Below are positions 25,564 to 35,706 of a stretch of DNA of 64,000 nucleotides, in pieces; position 1 is the first letter of the stretch; each line of letters starts with the position of its first letter. The stretch covers positions 538,145 to 602,144 of the forward strand of contig NZ_JADKZI010000002.1 in the NCBI RefSeq assembly GCF_017811815.1. The letters run 5' to 3'. The stretch is from Flavonifractor sp. AGMB03687 (GTDB lineage: Bacteria > Bacillota > Clostridia > Oscillospirales > Oscillospiraceae). The notes under the pieces were generated by a model. The model saw only the letters and a program-made list of their open reading frames with translations, ran no database searches and was not told the DNA's origin. Made by a program: the position numbers and the translations under genes.

Positions 25564-25632
25564 ATTCCTGGCCCAACAGGCATCCTTATTTTGTCTGGCA
25601 GGGTACATCTGTGAGAAAGGAGAACGCAAGCG

Positions 25633-26331
25633 ATGAAGCGAGCGGTTGTCATGTCCTCCCTGGCCCTGGTATGCGGACTGCTGCTGGGCTGGCTGGTGGG
25701 CAGCGGATTTCTTCCCGTTGCACAAACCAACGCCTCCGCTATCTCCCCTGCTGTCTCCCCCGGACTTCTCACCAACAATCGGTACGGAGCTTCCACCTCT
25801 CCAGTGGAGGAGCCGCTGGACACCGAGGATAACACTCCTCTGCTGGACCGGGCCGGTCAGGTTCTGGAGGCGCTGAAAGAGAAAAACTATGCCGCTCTGT
25901 CCCGACTGGTCCACCCGGAGCTGGGCGTCACCCTGACTCCCTACTCCACTGTGGACCCTGCCTGTGACAATGTGCTCACCCAGGCCGAAGTGGCCCGTCT
26001 GTCCACCGATGACGAGGTCTACACCTGGGGCCTCTATGACGGCTCCGGCGAACCCATCCGCTGCACCGGTCAGGAGTACTTTGACCGTTATGTATTTAAT
26101 GTAGACTACACCGAGGCTCCCCAGGTGGGCATCGACACCATTCTCATCAGCGGCAACGCTCTGGAAAATGTGGAGGCCGCCTATGAAAACGGCCGCTTTG
26201 TGGAGTACCACTTCCCCGGTATTGATCCTGCCCGGGAGGGCTTTGACTGGTGCTCCCTCAAGCTGGTGTTTGAGGTGTGGAACAACGACTGGTATCTGGT
26301 GGGCATGATCCACAGCGAGTGGACGGTCTGA
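25633..26331 (+). CDS. Secreted or membrane-anchored protein of unknown function
   Basis: The protein has 232 residues. An N-terminal hydrophobic segment (about 5-27, LALVCGLLLGWLVGS) acts as a signal or anchor and is followed by a Ser/Pro/Thr-rich linker (about 30-70). A globular domain of about 150 residues ends SLKLVFEVWNNDWYLVGMIH, a strand pattern reminiscent of NTF2-like folds. I do not recognise a named family. AAAGGAG precedes the ATG. It is monocistronic with a promoter and a terminator. Confidence 0.75.
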   Translation: MKRAVVMSSLALVCGLLLGWLVGSGFLPVAQTNASAISPAVSPGLLTNNRYGASTSPVEEPLDTEDNTPLLDRAGQVLEALKEKNYAALSRLVHPELGVTLTPYSTVDPACDNVLTQAEVARLSTDDEVYTWGLYDGSGEPIRCTGQEYFDRYVFNVDYTEAPQVGIDTILISGNALENVEAAYENGRFVEYHFPGIDPAREGFDWCSLKLVFEVWNNDWYLVGMIHSEWTV

Positions 26332-26350
26332 TCATTCTGCTCTTCCCTAT

Positions 26351-26380
26351 CCTGCCGGCCTATGCCGGCAGGATTTTTTG
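26351..26380 (+). terminator. Terminator after the secreted hypothetical gene
   Basis: CCTGCCGGC-CTAT-GCCGGCAGG is followed by ATTTTTTG. Confidence 0.88.
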
Positions 26381-26552
26381 TTTGGTCCGCGATTTGTGAA
26401 AGAGTGCTTGCATCCGAGAACAGATTGCGTTAAGATGGGCTTTATAATCGAAGTGAACCTGCAGGACAAGCTTTCTGGTGTGTGGGGATCGCCTCTCCCT
26501 GCGGGCACGATCGTACGCGGATACAGTGATATCCCGAAAGGATGAGTGCAGT

Positions 26553-27944
26553 TTGAAAATCATCATCGTGGGAGACGGAAAAGTGGGCTTTACCCTGGCG
26601 GAACACCTCTCTCAGGAGGAGCATAACGTCACCGTGATCGACACCAACGACGACGCGCTGCGCCGGGCCTCCGAGTCCCTGGACGTGATGTGTGTCAAGG
26701 GCAACGGTGCCTCTCTCTCCGCATTGAAGGAAGCCGGGGCCAGTTCTGCGGATGTACTGATCGCGGCTACCAGCCTGGACGAGGTGAACATGGTGTGCTG
26801 CCTGACCGCCAAGCGTCTGGGCACCAAATTCACCATTGCCCGGGTACGAAACGTGGAATACGCCATGGAGCTGGCCAGCATGAAAGAAGAACTGGGCATC
26901 GACATGGCCATCAACCCGGAGAATGCCACCGCCGTGGAGATCTCCCGGCTACTGCGCTTCCCCAACGCCGCCAACATCGAGACCTTCTGCCGGGGCCGGG
27001 TGGAATTGATCAGCTTCCGGGTGCGGGAGGGCGACTTCCTGGCGGGTCAGCCCCTGTCTGCCCAGACCGGCAAGATCCGGGAACTGGCCATGCTGGTGTG
27101 CGCAGTGGAACGGGAGGACGGCGAGGTCATCATTCCCGACGGCTCCTTTGTGCCCCGGGTAGGTGACCGGCTTTATCTGGTGGGCCAGCCCTCCGGTCTG
27201 ACCTCCTTCTTCCGTCTGCTGGGCCGGCACACCCCCAAGCTCCACTCCGCCTTTATCATCGGCGGCGGGCGGGTCGCCCACTATCTGACCTCCATCCTCC
27301 TTAAGCTGGGCATGCAGGTCAAGGTCGTGGAGCGCAACCTGGAGCGCTGCCGTCTCCTCAGCGATATGCTGCCTCACGCCCTCATCATCCAGGGCGACGG
27401 CACTGACCAGGAGCTGCTGGAGGAGGAGAACGCCAGCGCCTCCGACGCCTTTATCGCTCTCACCGACCGGGATGAGGACAACATTCTCATCTCCCTGTAC
27501 GCCATGCAGCAGGGGGTGAAAAAGGTGGTTGCCAAGTCCAACCGGCAGAATTACACCGGCATCGCCCACGCCGCCGGTCTGGACAGCGTTATCTCCCCCA
27601 AGCTCATCACCGCCAGCCAGATCCTCCAGGTGGTCCGCGGCATGCAGAACTCCAAGGGCAGTGTCATGAACGCCCTTTATAAGATCTGTGACGGCCACGC
27701 CGAGGCGCTGGAGTTTATCGCCAACGAAACCACCCACAACCAGGGTATCCCCCTGAAGGATCTGCGGCTGAAAAAGGGCATCCTCATCGCCGTACTGGTC
27801 CACAATGGACAAATCGTTATTCCCGACGGCTCCACCTCTATTACCTCCGGCGATACCGTCATTCTCATCTCCCGCAACCACGGCATTCTGGATCTGAATG
27901 ACATCTATGAGGATTCTCTGCTGGATCTGGGGGCTGCGCAATGA
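26553..27944 (+). CDS. trkA: Potassium uptake regulatory subunit TrkA
   Basis: The protein has 463 residues. Two tandem RCK halves each comprise an NAD-binding Rossmann fold (KIIIVGDGKVGFTLA at residue 2; SAFIIGGGRVAHYLT near residue 232) plus a TrkA-C ligand domain (about 140-215 and 375-450). It gates the TrkH channel in the membrane through nucleotide binding. The start is TTG at 26553 with GAAAGGA about 11 bases upstream; no ATG begins the Rossmann strand. It overlaps trkH by 4 bp. The roughly 100-nt leader has a TATAAT at 26443-26448 but no clear -35 and no riboswitch class I recognise. Confidence 0.93.
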   Translation: MKIIIVGDGKVGFTLAEHLSQEEHNVTVIDTNDDALRRASESLDVMCVKGNGASLSALKEAGASSADVLIAATSLDEVNMVCCLTAKRLGTKFTIARVRNVEYAMELASMKEELGIDMAINPENATAVEISRLLRFPNAANIETFCRGRVELISFRVREGDFLAGQPLSAQTGKIRELAMLVCAVEREDGEVIIPDGSFVPRVGDRLYLVGQPSGLTSFFRLLGRHTPKLHSAFIIGGGRVAHYLTSILLKLGMQVKVVERNLERCRLLSDMLPHALIIQGDGTDQELLEEENASASDAFIALTDRDEDNILISLYAMQQGVKKVVAKSNRQNYTGIAHAAGLDSVISPKLITASQILQVVRGMQNSKGSVMNALYKICDGHAEALEFIANETTHNQGIPLKDLRLKKGILIAVLVHNGQIVIPDGSTSITSGDTVILISRNHGILDLNDIYEDSLLDLGAAQ

Positions 27945-29377
27945 ACTTCAGACTGGTATTCAAGGTCACAGGCAAGGCCCTGATGGTGGAGGCCGTGTCC
28001 ATGCTGATCCCCCTGCTGGTGAGCCTGATCTACCAGGAGGACCCCACCCCCTTCCTCTACACCATTCCGCTGGTGATGATCATCGGCTTTCTGCTCTCCC
28101 TCATGCCCAGCAACGACCACTTCTTCCCCCGGGAGGGTTTCTTCTCCGTAGCCCTGATCTGGCTGCTGATGGGCGCCTTCGGCGCGCTTCCCTTCTTCTT
28201 TAGCGGCTACTTCAATTCCTACATCGACTGCTTCTTTGAGGCGGTTTCCGGCTTCACCACCACTGGTGCCTCTATTCTGACGGCGGTGGAGCCCCTGCCC
28301 CGGGGCATCCTGTTCTGGCGCTCCTTCATCCACTGGCTGGGCGGTATGGGTGTGCTCATCCTCACCATCGCTCTGCTGCCCAGTCTGGGCGCCCGCACCC
28401 TCCACCTGATGAAGGCGGAGAGCCCAGGCCCGGTGGTCAGCAAGCTGGTACCCAAGAGCAGCCAGTCCTCCAAGATCCTGTACGGGATCTATTGCGCCCT
28501 CACCGCCATCGAGGTCATTATCCTGCGCATTGCCGGCATGCCCTGGTACGACAGCATCGTCCACTCCTTCGCCACTGCCGGTACCGGCGGCTTCTCCACC
28601 CGCAACCTCTCTATTGCGGCCTATGGCAGTCCCGCCATCGAGATCATCATCACCATCTTCATGCTGCTGTTCTCGGTAAACTTCTCCCTGTACTTTTTGC
28701 TGCTGTGCGGCAAGGTTAAGCAGGTACTTAAAAGCGACGAGCTGCGCTTCTTCCTCATTATCGTCTTCGCCAGCATCGTTTTGATCTCCATCAACATCTG
28801 GGATCTCTATCCCACCGGCGGCGAGTCCATCCGCCACGCCGCCTTCCAGGTGGGCTCCATCATCTCTACTACCGGCTTTGCCAGTACCGACTTTAACCTG
28901 TGGCCGGAGTTCTCCAGAATATTGCTGGTGCTGCTTATGTTCATCGGCGCCTGTGCCGGCTCTACCGGCGGCGCCATCAAGTGCTCCCGTGTACTGCTGC
29001 TGGGCCGGTGCATCAAGCGGGAGATCCGGCAGGTCATTCATCCCAGAGCGGTCAACGTGGTCAAGCTGGATGGCCGCGTGGTGGATGAGAGCGGTCTGCG
29101 TTCCGTGCATATCTTCTTCTCCGCCTACATCCTCATCACGCTGGGGGCCACCCTGCTGGTTTCCCTCGACAACTACTCCTTCGGCACCACCTTTACCGCT
29201 GTGGTCTCCTGCATCGGCAACATCGGCCCCGGCCTGGAACTGGTGGGCCCCATGGGCAACTACGCCCTCTTTTCCGGCTTTTCCAAGCTAGTCCTCTCCC
29301 TGTGTATGATTATCGGACGGCTGGAAGTTCTGCCCATTTTAGTGCTCTTTAGCGGAAATGCATGGAAACGTTCTTGA
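27941..29377 (+). CDS. trkH: Potassium uptake channel TrkH
   Basis: The 478-residue membrane protein has four repeated pore modules. Selectivity-filter-like segments are visible as SGFTTTGAS (about residue 108), TAGTGGFST, ISTTGFAST and CIGNIGPG. It imports K+ with TrkA at the inner face. Its start lies in the trkA stop (ATGA). Confidence 0.95.
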   Translation: MNFRLVFKVTGKALMVEAVSMLIPLLVSLIYQEDPTPFLYTIPLVMIIGFLLSLMPSNDHFFPREGFFSVALIWLLMGAFGALPFFFSGYFNSYIDCFFEAVSGFTTTGASILTAVEPLPRGILFWRSFIHWLGGMGVLILTIALLPSLGARTLHLMKAESPGPVVSKLVPKSSQSSKILYGIYCALTAIEVIILRIAGMPWYDSIVHSFATAGTGGFSTRNLSIAAYGSPAIEIIITIFMLLFSVNFSLYFLLLCGKVKQVLKSDELRFFLIIVFASIVLISINIWDLYPTGGESIRHAAFQVGSIISTTGFASTDFNLWPEFSRILLVLLMFIGACAGSTGGAIKCSRVLLLGRCIKREIRQVIHPRAVNVVKLDGRVVDESGLRSVHIFFSAYILITLGATLLVSLDNYSFGTTFTAVVSCIGNIGPGLELVGPMGNYALFSGFSKLVLSLCMIIGRLEVLPILVLFSGNAWKRS

Positions 29378-29398
29378 ACTGGCCATTCGTTTTTGTCC

Positions 29399-29436
29399 AA
29401 AGCGTCAAATCCACGGATTTGACGCTTTCTTTTTTG
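29399..29436 (+). terminator. Terminator of the trkAH operon
   Basis: AAAGCGTCAAATCC-AC-GGATTTGACGCTTT is followed by CTTTTTTG. Confidence 0.85.
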
Positions 29437-29443
29437 AATACTC

Positions 29444-29473
29444 TTGCCAAGCGGATGTATTTTGAGGTATTAT
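29444..29473 (+). promoter_or_regulatory. hppA promoter
   Basis: TTGCCA (29444-29449), an 18-bp spacer and TATTAT (29468-29473), immediately after the trkH terminator. Confidence 0.65.
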
Positions 29474-29540
29474 AGGGATGTCTGTAAAACCGGAAAGCCT
29501 TACGCTGCAAGGACTTTCCGAAATAAAGGAGTTGGGTAAG

Positions 29541-31652
29541 ATGATCGAAAACCTCTTTTGGGTCGGTCTAGTAGGCGCTTTAATCGCGCTTATCTTCGCC
29601 GTAACCCAAGCAAGAAAGGTGCTAAAGTTCTCTGAGGGCACCGAACTGATGCAAAAGCTCGCTGCATCCATTCGCAAAGGCGCTAACGCTTACCTTAAGC
29701 GTCAGTATACCACCGTCGCGAAGATCTTTATTATTGTCTTCGTGATCCTGCTGGTTCTGGCCTGGCAGAATATGCTGGATAACTGGTTTATCCCCTTCGC
29801 CTTCCTCACCGGCGGCATCTATTCCGGTCTGGCCGGCTTCGTCGGCATGAAGATCGCCACTTCCGCCAACGCCCGTACCGCCAACGCTGCTCATGAGAGC
29901 CTGAACCGCGGTCTGAACGTGGCCTTCTCCTCCGGCGCCGTCATGGGCTTCACCGTGGTTGGCCTGGGCCTGCTGGACGTGTCCATCTGGTTCCACATCC
30001 TGAAGTACATCGCCGGCTTCGACGGCGCTCAGATCGCTCAGACCATGGTTATGTTCGGCATGGGCGCCTCCTTCATGGCTCTGTTCGGCCGTGTGGGCGG
30101 CGGTATCTTCACCAAGGCCGCCGACGTGGGCGCTGACCTGGTGGGTAAGGTTGAGGCCGGTATCCCCGAGGATGACCCCCGCAACCCCGCCACCATCGCC
30201 GACAACGTGGGCGACAACGTGGGCGACGTGGCCGGCATGGGCGCCGACCTGTACGAGTCCTACGTTGGCTCCATCCTGGCTACCTTCGCTCTGGGCGCTG
30301 CTGCTTACTCTGCTGAGGGCAAGGTCTGGAACGCCATGCTGCTTCCCCTGGTCATCGCTGTTGTGGGCGTTATCTGCTCCGTGCTGGGCAGCTTCCTGAT
30401 CCGCACTAAGGAGGACGCCACTCAGAAGTCCCTGCTGGCCACCCTGCGTAAGGGCACCTACACCGCCGCCGTTCTGGCCGCCATCATTGCTGCCCCTGTG
30501 ACCTACTACATCATGGGTTCCTGGGGTCCCTACATCGCCATCCTGGCTGGTCTGGTCGCCGGCTGCGCCATCGGCTACTTCACCGAGTACTACACCTCCG
30601 ACACCTATAAGCCCACTCAGAACCTGGCCGACTCCACCGAGACCGGCGCTGCTACCACCATCATCGGCGGTATCTCTCTGGGTATGCTGTCCACTGCCGC
30701 TCCCATCATCATCATCGGCATCGCCATCATCGTCTCCTTCCTGGCTGCCGGCGGCTCCCTGACCACCGGCGGTGCCGACTATGAGCTGCTCTTCTCCAAG
30801 GGCCTGTACGGCATCGGCATCGCCGCCGTGGGCATGCTGTCCACCCTGGGCATCACCCTGGCTACCGACGCTTACGGCCCCGTGGCCGACAACGCCGGCG
30901 GCATCGCCGAGATGAGCGGCCTGGGCGAGGAGGTCCGCAATCGCACCGACGCCCTGGACTCCCTGGGCAACACCACCGCTGCTACCGGTAAGGGCTTCGC
31001 CATCGGCTCCGCTGCTCTGACCGCTCTGGCTCTGCTGGTCTCCTACGTGGACGTGGTCAAGGGCAAGCTGGACCACGCCATGGACCTGTCCCTCACCAAC
31101 CCCGCCGTGCTGGTGGGTCTGTTCGTGGGCGCCATGCTCACCTTCATCTTCGCTGCCCTCACCATGAGCGGTGTGCAGCGCGCCGCCCAGTCCATCGTGG
31201 TGGAGGTCCGCCGTCAGTTCCGCGAGATCTCCGGCATCATGGAAGGCAAGGCTGATCCCGACTATGCTTCCTGCGTGGACCTGTGCACCAAGGGCGCTCT
31301 GCATGAGATGGTCATCCCCTCCCTGCTGGCCATCATCGTTCCCGTTATCGTGGGCCTGATCCTGGGCGCTGAGGCCGTTGTGGGCCTGCTGGGCGGCGTC
31401 ACCGTCACCGGCTTTGTGGTGGCTGTGTTCATGTCCAACGCCGGCGGCGCTTGGGACAACGCCAAGAAGTACATTGAGGCCGGCCATCACGGCGGCAAGG
31501 GTTCCGACTGCCACAAGGCCGCCGTGATCGGCGACACCGTGGGCGATCCCTTCAAGGACACCTCCGGCCCCTCTCTGAACATCCTGATCAAGCTGTGCTC
31601 CACCGTTTCCATCGTGTTCTCCGGCCTGATCACCACCATTCACCTGTTCTAA
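29541..31652 (+). CDS. hppA: Membrane ion-translocating pyrophosphatase, K+-dependent type
   Basis: The 703-residue integral membrane enzyme has about 16 helices. The pyrophosphate site has [20 protein letters not shown] (around residue 195) and [17 protein letters not shown]. It couples pyrophosphate hydrolysis to export of H+ or Na+. In the segment [14 protein letters not shown] the alanine where K+-independent enzymes have lysine marks the K+-dependent class. Codons are richer in GCT, GTT and CGT than its neighbours, which may reflect high expression. It follows the Trk potassium system, fitting its need for K+. AAAGGAG precedes the ATG; upstream in-frame codons lack a ribosome site. Confidence 0.95.
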   Translation: MIENLFWVGLVGALIALIFAVTQARKVLKFSEGTELMQKLAASIRKGANAYLKRQYTTVAKIFIIVFVILLVLAWQNMLDNWFIPFAFLTGGIYSGLAGFVGMKIATSANARTANAAHESLNRGLNVAFSSGAVMGFTVVGLGLLDVSIWFHILKYIAGFDGAQIAQTMVMFGMGASFMALFGRVGGGIFTKAADVGADLVGKVEAGIPEDDPRNPATIADNVGDNVGDVAGMGADLYESYVGSILATFALGAAAYSAEGKVWNAMLLPLVIAVVGVICSVLGSFLIRTKEDATQKSLLATLRKGTYTAAVLAAIIAAPVTYYIMGSWGPYIAILAGLVAGCAIGYFTEYYTSDTYKPTQNLADSTETGAATTIIGGISLGMLSTAAPIIIIGIAIIVSFLAAGGSLTTGGADYELLFSKGLYGIGIAAVGMLSTLGITLATDAYGPVADNAGGIAEMSGLGEEVRNRTDALDSLGNTTAATGKGFAIGSAALTALALLVSYVDVVKGKLDHAMDLSLTNPAVLVGLFVGAMLTFIFAALTMSGVQRAAQSIVVEVRRQFREISGIMEGKADPDYASCVDLCTKGALHEMVIPSLLAIIVPVIVGLILGAEAVVGLLGGVTVTGFVVAVFMSNAGGAWDNAKKYIEAGHHGGKGSDCHKAAVIGDTVGDPFKDTSGPSLNILIKLCSTVSIVFSGLITTIHLF

Positions 31653-31660
31653 TCGAACCT

Positions 31661-31693
31661 AAAAAAAGGACGCCTGCGGGCGTCCTTTTTTTA
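31661..31693. terminator. Bidirectional terminator between hppA and ABC operon 2
   Basis: AAAAAAAGGACGCC-TGCG-GGCGTCCTTTTTTT is symmetrical for the two convergent units. Confidence 0.88.
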
Positions 31694-31700
31694 TACCTAT

Positions 31701-33503
31701 TTAACTCAACTCAAACATGCCGTGGTACAGCTGGTAGTACTCTCCCTGCTGAGCCAGCAGGTCGTCGTGACTGCCCCGCTCCACGATCTGGCCCTGTTCC
31801 AGCACCATAATGGCGTCGGCGTTGCGGACGGTGGACAGCCGATGTGCGATGACAAATACCGTCCGGCCCTCCATCAGCTGGTCCATGCCCTTCTCAATAA
31901 GGGCCTCGGTACGGGTGTCAATGGAGGAGGTAGCCTCGTCCAGAATAAGCACCGGCGGATCGGCCACCGCCGCCCGGGCAATGGCCAGCAGCTGCCGCTG
32001 GCCCTGAGACAGGTTGGCGCCGTCGGCTGTCACCATGGTGTCATACCCCTGGGGCAGGCGGCGGATAAAGGAATCGGCGTTGGCGATCTTGGCCGCCTGC
32101 TCTACCTCCTCCATGGTGGCATCCAGCTTGCCGAAGCGGATGTTGTCGGCAATGGTGCCGGTAAACAGGTGGGTATCCTGAAGTACCATGCCCAGGGAGC
32201 GGCGCAGGTCGTCCTTTTTGATGTCCTTGACGTCGATGCCGTCGTAGGTCACCGTTCCCTTCTGCACGTCGTAAAACCGGTTGATCAGGTTGGTAATGGT
32301 GGTCTTGCCCGCGCCGGTAGAGCCCACAAAGGCGATCTTCTGGCCGGGCTTTGCAAAGAGGCTGATATCCTTCAGAATGGGGTGGCCGTCGTCATAGCCG
32401 AAGGTAACATGCTCAAAGCGGACGTCCCCCCGCAGGGGTACCCCGGAGCCGTCCGGCTTGCGCCACACCCAGCTTCCATCCGCCTTCTCCAGCCGCACGG
32501 TGCCCTCGTCCACCTCGGGCGGCTGATCCATGGCCTCAAAGACCCGCTCGGCGCCTGCCAGGGCGGCCAGCAGGAAGTTGGTCTGCTGGGTAAATTGGTT
32601 GATGGGCATGGCAGCCTGCCGCACAAAGACCAGATAGCTGGCCAGGCTGCCCACGTCGGTCATGCCGGCCATGGCCATATAGCCGCCCAAAGCGGCCACG
32701 ATGGCATAGTTGATATAGGAGATGCTCACCACCGCCGGGATCATGGTGGCGGCATACCCCTGCGCGCCGGTGCCCGCCTTGCGGAGGGCCTCGTTCTTCT
32801 CCCGAAAGATCCGCAGGTTGGCCGTTTCGTGGTTAAAGACCTTGACCACCTTCTGGCCCGCCACCATCTCTTCGATGTAGCCGTCCAGGTCACCCAGGGC
32901 GGCCTGCTGCTTGTTGTAGTAGGCCTTACTCCGCTTTCCGCTGAACCGGATATAGAGGAACATGACCACGTAACACACCGCCACCACCAGGGTAAGCCGC
33001 CAGTTGAGGATAAACAGCATAGTCAGAGTACCTACCACCTGGATAAAGCTCTGGATTACCATGGCGAAGCTATTGTTGAGGGCGTCGGAGATGGTGTCCA
33101 CATCGTTGGTGAAGTAGCTCATCACGTCGCCGTGTCGGCGGGTATCGAAGAAGCGGAGGGGCAGCTTCTGAAGGTGGGCAAACAGATCCCGCCGGATGTC
33201 ATAGAGCACCTTCTGAGCCGCCTTCACCATGGTCTGGGTGTAGCCCCAGGCCGCAAGCGCCCCCGCCAGATAGATGAAGGCGGTGAGGATCACGCCCCGC
33301 AGCAGGGCCTCCACTCCCCCAGTGGCCAGATTATTGACCACCGGCCGGATCATATAGGTGCCCAAAAGATTGGCCAGGGCGCTGATGGTGACCAGCACCG
33401 CCACCACCAGCAGCAGGAATTTGTGCCGCCCCATGTAGGACAGGAGGGTGCGCAGGGTATAGCCCAGATGCTTGGGCTTCTTGGCGCTGAGCTGTCTAGC
33501 CAT
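31701..33503 (-). CDS. ABC exporter half-transporter, catalytic partner (BmrD-like), second cassette
   Basis: The protein has 600 residues with an exporter domain (about 20-320) and an ATPase domain (about 360-595). Motifs are Walker A GSTGAGKTT, signature LSQGQRQ and Walker B VLILDEATSS with the catalytic glutamate. It contains the short pre-ATPase insertion (around GSWVWRKPDG) seen in its paralogue at 20281-22167. It overlaps its partner gene by 8 bp. Confidence 0.9.
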   Translation of the reverse strand: MARQLSAKKPKHLGYTLRTLLSYMGRHKFLLLVVAVLVTISALANLLGTYMIRPVVNNLATGGVEALLRGVILTAFIYLAGALAAWGYTQTMVKAAQKVLYDIRRDLFAHLQKLPLRFFDTRRHGDVMSYFTNDVDTISDALNNSFAMVIQSFIQVVGTLTMLFILNWRLTLVVAVCYVVMFLYIRFSGKRSKAYYNKQQAALGDLDGYIEEMVAGQKVVKVFNHETANLRIFREKNEALRKAGTGAQGYAATMIPAVVSISYINYAIVAALGGYMAMAGMTDVGSLASYLVFVRQAAMPINQFTQQTNFLLAALAGAERVFEAMDQPPEVDEGTVRLEKADGSWVWRKPDGSGVPLRGDVRFEHVTFGYDDGHPILKDISLFAKPGQKIAFVGSTGAGKTTITNLINRFYDVQKGTVTYDGIDVKDIKKDDLRRSLGMVLQDTHLFTGTIADNIRFGKLDATMEEVEQAAKIANADSFIRRLPQGYDTMVTADGANLSQGQRQLLAIARAAVADPPVLILDEATSSIDTRTEALIEKGMDQLMEGRTVFVIAHRLSTVRNADAIMVLEQGQIVERGSHDDLLAQQGEYYQLYHGMFELS

Positions 33504-35232
33504 GTTCCTCCCCTCCTTTCATCTGGGACGCATAGATCTCCTGGTAGATGGGATCGTGATCCAGCAGCTCCTGATGGGTACCGGCGGCGTGGATTCTGCC
33601 GTCTTCCAGGATCACAATAAGGTCGGTATGCATCACCGAGGTGATCCGCTGGGCAATGATGATTTTGGTCACGCCGGTGAGTCCGGCCAGCGCGCTCCGG
33701 ATCTTGCCCTCGGTGGCGGTGTCCACCGCCGAGGTGGAGTCGTCAAAAATCAGGATCTTGGGATGCTTCAGCAGCGCCCGGGCAATGCACAGCCGCTGCT
33801 TCTGCCCGCCGGAGACATTGACGCCCCCCTGACCCAAATCGGTATCCAAGCCGTTGGGCATCCGCTCCAAAAACTCATCGGCACAGGCCGCCCGGCAGGC
33901 TGCCCACAGCGTCTCGTCATCGGCGTCCGGCGCTCCCCACTGGAGGTTCTCCCGGACGGTGCCCGAAAAGAGCACGTTCTTCTGGAGCACGATACCCACC
34001 GCATCCCGCAGGGTTGTCAGGTCATAGTCCTTTACATCGTTTCCCCCTACCTTTACCACGCCCTCGGTAGCGTCATACAGGCGGGGAATGAGCTGGACCA
34101 GGGTGGTCTTGGCGGAGCCGGTGCCGCCCAAGATGCCTACCGTCTGCCCCGCTTTGATGTTCAGGTTCACCCCGGACAGCGCATACTCCTTGGCGTCGGC
34201 ATGGTACTTGAAGGACACGTTCTCAAAGGCCACACTGCCGTCGGGCACCTCCCCCACCGGCTCCTTCGGCGAGGTAAGGGCGGGCTCCTCGTCCAGCACC
34301 TCGGCAATGCGGTGGGCGCTGGCCAGGGACCGGGTGAGCAGCAGGAACACGTTGGAGATCATCATAAAGGAATTCATAACCTGGAGCACATAACTGAGGA
34401 AGCCGGTCAGCTCTCCCACCTGAAGGCCGCCGCTGAGGATCATGCCGCCGCCAAACCACAGGATCAGCACCACAGCGGTGTACATGGTAAACTGGAAGGC
34501 GGGTAGATTGAGCACCGCGAAATGGAAGGTCCGCTGGCTGGTAGCCATCAGCTCCTCATTGACCTCCCGGAATTTCTCCTCCTCGTACTCTCCCCGGACA
34601 AAAGCCTTCACCGCCCGGATGGCGGTCAGGCCCTCCTGCACCACATTGTTGACCTTATCCACGGACTTCTGGAGCCGTCCATACATGGGGGCCACCTTGC
34701 GCACCACCAGGAAGAGAATCAGGCCCAGAATGGGCGCGGTCACCACGAAAATGAGGGCCAGCCGGGCATTCATCCAGAAGGACAGGCCCAGGCCCATCAC
34801 CAGCATCACCGGGCTGCGCACCAGGGGCCGCAGGACGCCGTTGATGGCGTTCTGGAGCACCGTCACGTCGCTGGTCAGCCGGGTGACCAGGGAGGAACTC
34901 TCAAACCGGTCCAGGTTGGAGAAGGCATAGTCCTGGACCCGCTCATACTGGGCCTCCCGGATACGGGCGCCCCAGCCGTAGGCCGCCCGGGCGGCAAACC
35001 GGGCGTACAGCAGGCCGGTGATCAGAGCCAGCAGGGCGCACACACCCATCTGGACGCCCTTGACCACGATGTAATGCAGATCCCGGCCCTCTACGCCCAC
35101 GTCGATGAGGTCGGCCATCAGCACCGGGATCACCAGCTCAAAGGCGGTCTCCACCAGCACCAGAAGGGCTCCGATGAGCAGATCCCGCCGGTAGGGCCCC
35201 AGGTAGGACAGCAGCCGCTTCAGTTCCTTCAT
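33496..35232 (-). CDS. ABC exporter half-transporter with a degenerate ATP site (BmrC-like), second cassette
   Basis: The protein has 578 residues. Walker A is GGTGSAKTT, the signature VSGGQKQR, and Walker B ILIFDDSTSA has Asp in place of the catalytic Glu. The start is the ATG at 35232 with GGAGGGA upstream, overlapping the marR stop by 4 bp. Paralogous to the gene at 22157-23899. Confidence 0.9.
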   Translation of the reverse strand: MKELKRLLSYLGPYRRDLLIGALLVLVETAFELVIPVLMADLIDVGVEGRDLHYIVVKGVQMGVCALLALITGLLYARFAARAAYGWGARIREAQYERVQDYAFSNLDRFESSSLVTRLTSDVTVLQNAINGVLRPLVRSPVMLVMGLGLSFWMNARLALIFVVTAPILGLILFLVVRKVAPMYGRLQKSVDKVNNVVQEGLTAIRAVKAFVRGEYEEEKFREVNEELMATSQRTFHFAVLNLPAFQFTMYTAVVLILWFGGGMILSGGLQVGELTGFLSYVLQVMNSFMMISNVFLLLTRSLASAHRIAEVLDEEPALTSPKEPVGEVPDGSVAFENVSFKYHADAKEYALSGVNLNIKAGQTVGILGGTGSAKTTLVQLIPRLYDATEGVVKVGGNDVKDYDLTTLRDAVGIVLQKNVLFSGTVRENLQWGAPDADDETLWAACRAACADEFLERMPNGLDTDLGQGGVNVSGGQKQRLCIARALLKHPKILIFDDSTSAVDTATEGKIRSALAGLTGVTKIIIAQRITSVMHTDLIVILEDGRIHAAGTHQELLDHDPIYQEIYASQMKGGEEHG

Positions 35233-35663
35233 GGCTGTCCCTCCTTTTCCGCCTTGAGATTGCGGTAGGCCCGGCCCAGGTAGTCGGCAAACCGCTCCCG
35301 CTCCTCCGGCGTAAAGCCCTCCAGCATCCGCTCCTCCATTCCCCGGCAGCAGCTCTCCCAGGCGTCGTAGGCCGCCTGCCCCGCCGGTGTGATCTCCACC
35401 CGGCCCCGGCGCTTGTCCTGTCCGTCCCCGCAGCGGGTCACAAAGCCCCCCTTTTGCAGGCTGTCCAGCATGCGGCACACCGCCGCCGGGTCGATCTCAA
35501 AGTAATCGGCCAGCTGGCGCTGGCAGCTGGGACCGTTGCGGCTGAGATAGCCCAGCAGCTTGGGCTGTCCCGTGCCCAGGCCCACCTCCGACAGGCAGGG
35601 GCGCAGGGCGCCCCGCTGGGCGTGGAAGGCCCGGTAGAGCAGCATATGAAAGGTCTTCTCCAT
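35229..35663 (-). CDS. MarR-family regulator of the second ABC exporter
   Basis: The 144-residue winged-helix protein has the recognition segment FEIDPAAVCRMLDSLQKGGFV and the wing GDGQDKRRGRVEITPAG. The start is the ATG with GGAGGTG upstream; an earlier in-frame TTG overlaps that ribosome site. It heads the cassette and has twin palindromes at its promoter. Sequence identity with the other MarR in the window looks low, so the two respond to different signals or have diverged long ago. Confidence 0.9.
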   Translation of the reverse strand: MEKTFHMLLYRAFHAQRGALRPCLSEVGLGTGQPKLLGYLSRNGPSCQRQLADYFEIDPAAVCRMLDSLQKGGFVTRCGDGQDKRRGRVEITPAGQAAYDAWESCCRGMEERMLEGFTPEERERFADYLGRAYRNLKAEKEGQP

Positions 35664-35679
35664 CCATCCCACCTCCAAA

Positions 35680-35706
35680 TTGACATGTCAATCATTGATA
35701 TATCAA
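35680..35706. promoter_or_regulatory. Twin MarR operators
   Basis: Two perfect 12-bp palindromes, TTGACATGTCAA (35680-35691) and TTGATATATCAA (35695-35706), have centres 15 bp apart. They lie just downstream of the -10 box over the predicted transcription start. Confidence 0.75.

Noticed and set aside
26435..26545. A 36-codon frame before trkA as another leader peptide
   Set aside because: Its ATG lies upstream of the only TATAAT and has no ribosome site, so it would not be on the transcript.
29622..31643. A 673-codon minus-strand frame across hppA
   Set aside because: It is antisense to a complete, motif-rich pyrophosphatase, and the product is low-complexity Gly/His/Gln with no ribosome site.
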